DNA of 10,270 nucleotides from an uncultured Bacteroidales bacterium (GTDB lineage Bacteria > Bacteroidota > Bacteroidia > Bacteroidales > FEN-979), in NCBI GenBank assembly GCA_903928285.1, contig CAIYQH010000310.1, positions 1-10,270 of the forward strand, in the 5' to 3' direction. The first letter of the stretch is position 1. Each line of letters opens with the position of its first letter. The notes beneath the pieces were generated by a model. The model was not told the origin of the DNA. It made no database searches and worked only from the letters and a program-made list of their open reading frames with translations. Below, one piece after another: positions 8,037 to 10,270 of the stretch. The position numbers and the translations under genes are program-made.

Positions 8037-8846
8037 ATGATCCCTGGAACAGGCCTGGTATTTGATATCCGCAGGTTCTGCGTGCATGATGGCCCGGGCA
8101 TACGAACAACTGTTTTCTTCAAGGGATGCCCGCTTTCATGCTGGTGGTGCCATAATCCCGAAAGCCGCGATGTTTCTCCCGAAACCTCCGTCAGGCACCT
8201 GAGTCTCGACGGGAAGGCCCTCGACCGGGCGGAAATCACGGGAAAATGGATGACGGTTGACGAGGTGATGACCGAACTGGAACAGGACCGGATTTTTTAT
8301 GAAGAATCCTCTGGCGGGGTTACCTTCTCGGGTGGCGAACCCATGCTGCAGGAGTCATTCCTGGCTGAATTGCTGAAGGCCTGCCGGCAAAGAGGGTTCC
8401 ACACAACCCTCGACACCTCAGGCTATGCAACCCGCGAGGCCATGGAACATACGGCAAGTCTTGCCGACCTCGTCCTGTTTGACCTGAAAATCATGAACAA
8501 CGAACTTCACAGGAAATATACCGGCGTTTCAAACCAGGTTATTCTTGGTAATCTTAAATACCTTCATCAAGCGGGGAAAAACCTTATCCTGCGGGTTCCT
8601 GTTATTCCCGGAATAACCGATATACCTGAAAATATCACCGGTATGATAGCTTTCCTGGCAAACGATCTTCCTGCACCGTTACCGCCTCTCAGCCTGTTAC
8701 CCTATCATTCATTGGCAAAGGAAAAATACCGGAGATTCAGTAAACCAAACCAACTGCAGCATCTTCCCGACCTGATACCGGAAGATCTTCTGCCGTTGAA
8801 AAAACAATTTGAAGATTTGGGAATGAAGGTCAGTATCGGAGGATAA
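8037..8846 (+). CDS. Radical SAM glycyl-radical-enzyme activating protein (PflA-like)
   Basis: The product (269 aa) should use S-adenosylmethionine and a [4Fe-4S] cluster to abstract a hydrogen from a glycine of a partner enzyme, making the glycyl radical. The cluster motif CX3CX2C is Cys31, Cys35 and Cys38 in GCPLSCWWCHNPE, preceded by the activase signature VHDGPGIRT. The SAM-binding SGGEP lies at 98-102, and later segments (LDTSGY, LFDLKIM, LRVPVIPGITD) fit the family. Activases of dehydratase-type glycyl-radical enzymes (HypE, CutD and similar) usually carry a ferredoxin-like insert with eight cysteines directly after the CxxxCxxC region. Here residues 43-70 are a short, cysteine-free linker, as in PflA. 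The start is 3 bases after the M64 stop, so the two are probably co-transcribed. Its likely partner is the enzyme starting at 9842, but that pairing is inferred from proximity. Confidence 0.9.
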   Translation: MIPGTGLVFDIRRFCVHDGPGIRTTVFFKGCPLSCWWCHNPESRDVSPETSVRHLSLDGKALDRAEITGKWMTVDEVMTELEQDRIFYEESSGGVTFSGGEPMLQESFLAELLKACRQRGFHTTLDTSGYATREAMEHTASLADLVLFDLKIMNNELHRKYTGVSNQVILGNLKYLHQAGKNLILRVPVIPGITDIPENITGMIAFLANDLPAPLPPLSLLPYHSLAKEKYRRFSKPNQLQHLPDLIPEDLLPLKKQFEDLGMKVSIGG

Positions 8847-8882
8847 CCCTTCGGAAGGTCATCTTTAACAGATAGGATTACC

Positions 8883-9551
8883 CTATTTCAACTTCACCAT
8901 ATACCCAACAGAAATACCAAAGGAGGAACTCCTTCCGATGACATAAGGATCTTCGAGCACATCGCTTAGTCCGTAATGGTAACAAAACTTCACGATGAGG
9001 TCGCCGGGGCCGATTTTGTAGCTGGGGCCGGCCTCCGCTGCGATCGAAAGGTCAGTTTCACTGAAACGGCAAAAGGGCATCAGTAAATTGGTGCCTTTCC
9101 CTGAAAAAAGTACGCCATTGTTTTGTTTTCCCACCGCAAAATCAATCTGAGGGCCGGCTCCGGCAAAAATACCGAACCTGCTCTTTTTTATTTTGTAATG
9201 ATATTCAATGAGCACCGACAAGCCGACATAGTGCTGGGTTGCCTCAACATAGTAAGTGGTTGCTGAGTCGCTGAAGGCAACCCTTTTCATCCCCTTCCTG
9301 ACATAATGAAATCCCGTTGAGAGGAAGAGCCCTTTACCCAGGTCGATATCGGTTGTGAAAGCTGCCTGGAACGATGCATAGTCGGGATCGATACTCACCG
9401 AATCAAGCAGGCTGGTGCTGCGGCCTGTGCGGATGTACTCGGCGATACTGGTATGGGATCGCAGGTACCCTGCATCGAAGCCGACAGCGTTTTGCGCCAT
9501 GACAGGGATTGAAACCAATCCAAGGAGGAGGAATAGGAAGAGTTGTTTCAT
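8883..9551 (-). CDS. Outer-membrane beta-barrel protein (PorT-like), function unknown
   Basis: This minus-strand gene encodes a 222-residue protein. It has a clear signal peptide (MKQLFLFLLLGLVSIPVMA, cut before Gln20) and then a pattern of alternating polar and hydrophobic strands with aromatic girdles. The C-terminal strands around YHYGLSDV and FGISVGYMVKLK are typical of the small 8-10-stranded Bacteroidota barrel family (OMP_b-brl_2, PorT-like). An in-frame ATG at 9581 would add ten residues (MQRKLQTYAS), but I chose 9551: it starts right at the signal peptide, and the longer start overlaps a good promoter -7 element at 9579-9586. The gene converges on the activase gene with a 36-base gap and is divergent from the glycyl-radical enzyme gene. 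No specific ligand or role can be read from the sequence. Confidence 0.82.
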   Translation of the reverse strand: MKQLFLFLLLGLVSIPVMAQNAVGFDAGYLRSHTSIAEYIRTGRSTSLLDSVSIDPDYASFQAAFTTDIDLGKGLFLSTGFHYVRKGMKRVAFSDSATTYYVEATQHYVGLSVLIEYHYKIKKSRFGIFAGAGPQIDFAVGKQNNGVLFSGKGTNLLMPFCRFSETDLSIAAEAGPSYKIGPGDLIVKFCYHYGLSDVLEDPYVIGRSSSFGISVGYMVKLK

Positions 9552-9578
9552 GGAGGCGTAAGTTTGCAATTTTCGCTG

Positions 9579-9586
9579 CAAATTTA
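9579..9586 (-). promoter_or_regulatory. Candidate -7 promoter element for the outer-membrane barrel gene
   Basis: On the minus strand this reads TAAATTTG, an exact match to the Bacteroidota -7 consensus TAnnTTTG. It would start transcription about 20 bases before the ATG at 9551. A -33 TTTG at the usual spacing is not obvious; the region upstream is T-rich. It overlaps the alternative long start of the gene, which supports the shorter protein. Confidence 0.45.
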
Positions 9587-9641
9587 GGACAATTTCAGGA
9601 CAAGAGGAAAAATCAGGATTTGGTGGTACATCGGGACATAA

Positions 9642-9710
9642 ACCGCAATAGGCACATAAAGCACATCAGAACTACTTGTTTCCTATTGTGCCCTATGTGC
9701 CTGCTGTGGT
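9642..9710. repeat. Long imperfect inverted repeat (REP-like hairpin)
   Basis: The left arm (9642-9671, core AATAGGCACATAAAGCACAT) pairs with the right arm (9681-9710, core CCTATTGTGCCCTATGTGCC). About 24 of 30 facing positions match or form G-T wobbles; mismatches include 9648, 9659-9660, 9666-9667 and 9670. The loop is about 9 bases. Each arm also carries a short direct reiteration (GGCACATA then GCACA). This layout resembles the intergenic palindromes built of repeated short 'cacag/cacat' units that are scattered through many environmental genomes. It lies between two divergent genes and is not placed like a terminator. It could be a REP/MITE-like repeat or a structured regulatory site. 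Confidence 0.65.
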
Positions 9711-9789
9711 GAAAAAAGCCGGCAACCCCGGCCACGCTTAAGCTAAGCACAAACCAAACTGTAACCTTAATAAATTGGATCATTTATTT

Positions 9790-9797
9790 TAACTTTG
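9790..9797 (+). promoter_or_regulatory. Candidate -7 promoter element for the glycyl-radical enzyme gene
   Basis: TAACTTTG is an exact match to the Bacteroidota -7 consensus TAnnTTTG and lies 44 bases before the ATG at 9842, giving a leader of roughly 38 bases. No clear -33 TTTG is seen; an ATTG at 9774-9777 is too close (12-base spacer). The start itself has no Shine-Dalgarno sequence. Confidence 0.45.
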
Positions 9798-9841
9798 CAC
9801 ATCCTGCCACCCGTAGGCCAGTACCTCCCAAAAACCATCCT

Positions 9842-10270
9842 ATGACCGACCGTATCAGTTTTCTCCGCGAAGCCAGCCTGAAGGCGGTTAACCGTATTTC
9901 AGCCGAACGTGCGCTGCTGGTGACCCGATTTTACGCTTGCGGCATTGACCGTGAGGTATCGGTGCCTGTCATGCGCGCCATGACTCTCGATTATATCCTC
10001 ACCCATAAAGAGCTTTGCTATAACCCGGGGGAATTGATCGTCGGCGAACGCGGCCCCGCTCCCAAAGCCTGTCCCACCTTTCCCGAGATCTGCCTCCATA
10101 CGCTGGATGACCTGGATATCCTGGATCAGCGCAAAAAGGTCTCCTTCAGGGTTGATGGCGAAACCAGGAAAAGCTATGAAGAGGTGATCATCCCCTTCTG
10201 GAATGGCAGGAGTAACCGTGACAGGGTGATGCGTTCGGTTTCATCTGAATGGCTGGATGCATACAGGGCC
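9842..10270 (+). CDS. Glycyl-radical enzyme, HypD-like PFL domain (N-terminal part, runs off the window)
   Basis: The frame is open from the ATG at 9842 to the window end (143 residues). It encodes the start of a pyruvate formate-lyase-type glycyl-radical enzyme, a family of about 800 residues. Visible family features are the opening RISFLREASLKAV followed by ISAERALLVTRFY, then ELIVGERGPAPKACPTFPE, LHTLDDLDILDQR and EEVIIPFWNGRSNRDRV. From memory these match trans-4-hydroxy-L-proline dehydratase (HypD) better than PFL itself or the PflD type, so the likely reaction is dehydration of hydroxyproline to pyrroline-5-carboxylate in the cytoplasm. The catalytic Cys, Glu and radical Gly lie beyond the window, so the substrate class is not proven. 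A glycyl radical implies anaerobic metabolism. The activase at 8037-8846 on the same strand is the obvious partner, although a minus-strand gene separates them. Confidence 0.85.
   Translation, partial: MTDRISFLREASLKAVNRISAERALLVTRFYACGIDREVSVPVMRAMTLDYILTHKELCYNPGELIVGERGPAPKACPTFPEICLHTLDDLDILDQRKKVSFRVDGETRKSYEEVIIPFWNGRSNRDRVMRSVSSEWLDAYRA

Noticed and set aside
8848..8886. Short hairpins between the convergent activase and barrel genes (CCTT/AAGG with a 3-base loop; ATAGG/CCTAT with a 5-base loop) as a bidirectional terminator
   Set aside because: Stems of 4-5 pairs with no real U-tract are too weak to call a terminator.
9718..9732. Hairpin GCCGG/CCGGC with a 5-base loop just after the long inverted repeat
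   Set aside because: It is short, lacks a T-run, and has no plus-strand gene upstream that it could terminate; it may be chance in GC-rich sequence.

Overview
The window looks like chromosomal DNA from a saccharolytic, probably anaerobic member of the Bacteroidota (Bacteroidales-like). The reasons are: starts without Shine-Dalgarno sequences, good TAnnTTTG (-7) promoter elements, a GH2/GH92 mannosidase pair of the kind common in glycan-degrading Bacteroidota, an M64 peptidase, a small PorT-like outer-membrane barrel, and a glycyl-radical enzyme. No rRNA, tRNA, CRISPR array, transposase or integrase was seen. This is accessory metabolism, not a mobile island.

Layout. Positions 1-186 are non-coding, apart from a possible C-terminal tail of an upstream gene. 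From 187 to 6580 there is a tightly packed plus-strand group: an exported GH2 beta-mannosidase (187-2721), broken by an in-frame TAG at 1999-2001; a GH92 alpha-mannosidase with C-terminal accessory domains (2735-5695); and an EamA/DMT permease (5699-6580). The gaps between them are 13 and 3 bases. After 106 bases a second plus-strand pair follows: a secreted M64 zinc metallopeptidase (6687-8033) and, 3 bases later, a radical-SAM glycyl-radical-enzyme activase (8037-8846). A minus-strand outer-membrane beta-barrel gene (8883-9551) converges on it. A 290-base intergenic region (9552-9841) holds a promoter-like element for each flanking gene and a long imperfect hairpin repeat. The window ends inside the N-terminal PFL domain of a glycyl-radical enzyme (9842 onward) that most resembles trans-4-hydroxy-L-proline dehydratase (HypD).

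How the genes may work together (inference). The alpha- and beta-mannosidases fit stepwise removal of mannose from N-glycans or mannans. The M64 peptidase would attack the protein part of glycoproteins. A HypD-like enzyme, activated by the radical-SAM protein, would handle hydroxyproline released from hydroxyproline-rich (glyco)proteins. Each family assignment rests on visible motifs. The idea of one glycoprotein-catabolism locus rests only on proximity.

Points most worth a second look: the single amber codon in an otherwise intact beta-mannosidase; the activase without the auxiliary iron-sulfur insert, separated from its presumed glycyl-radical partner; and the hairpin repeat.
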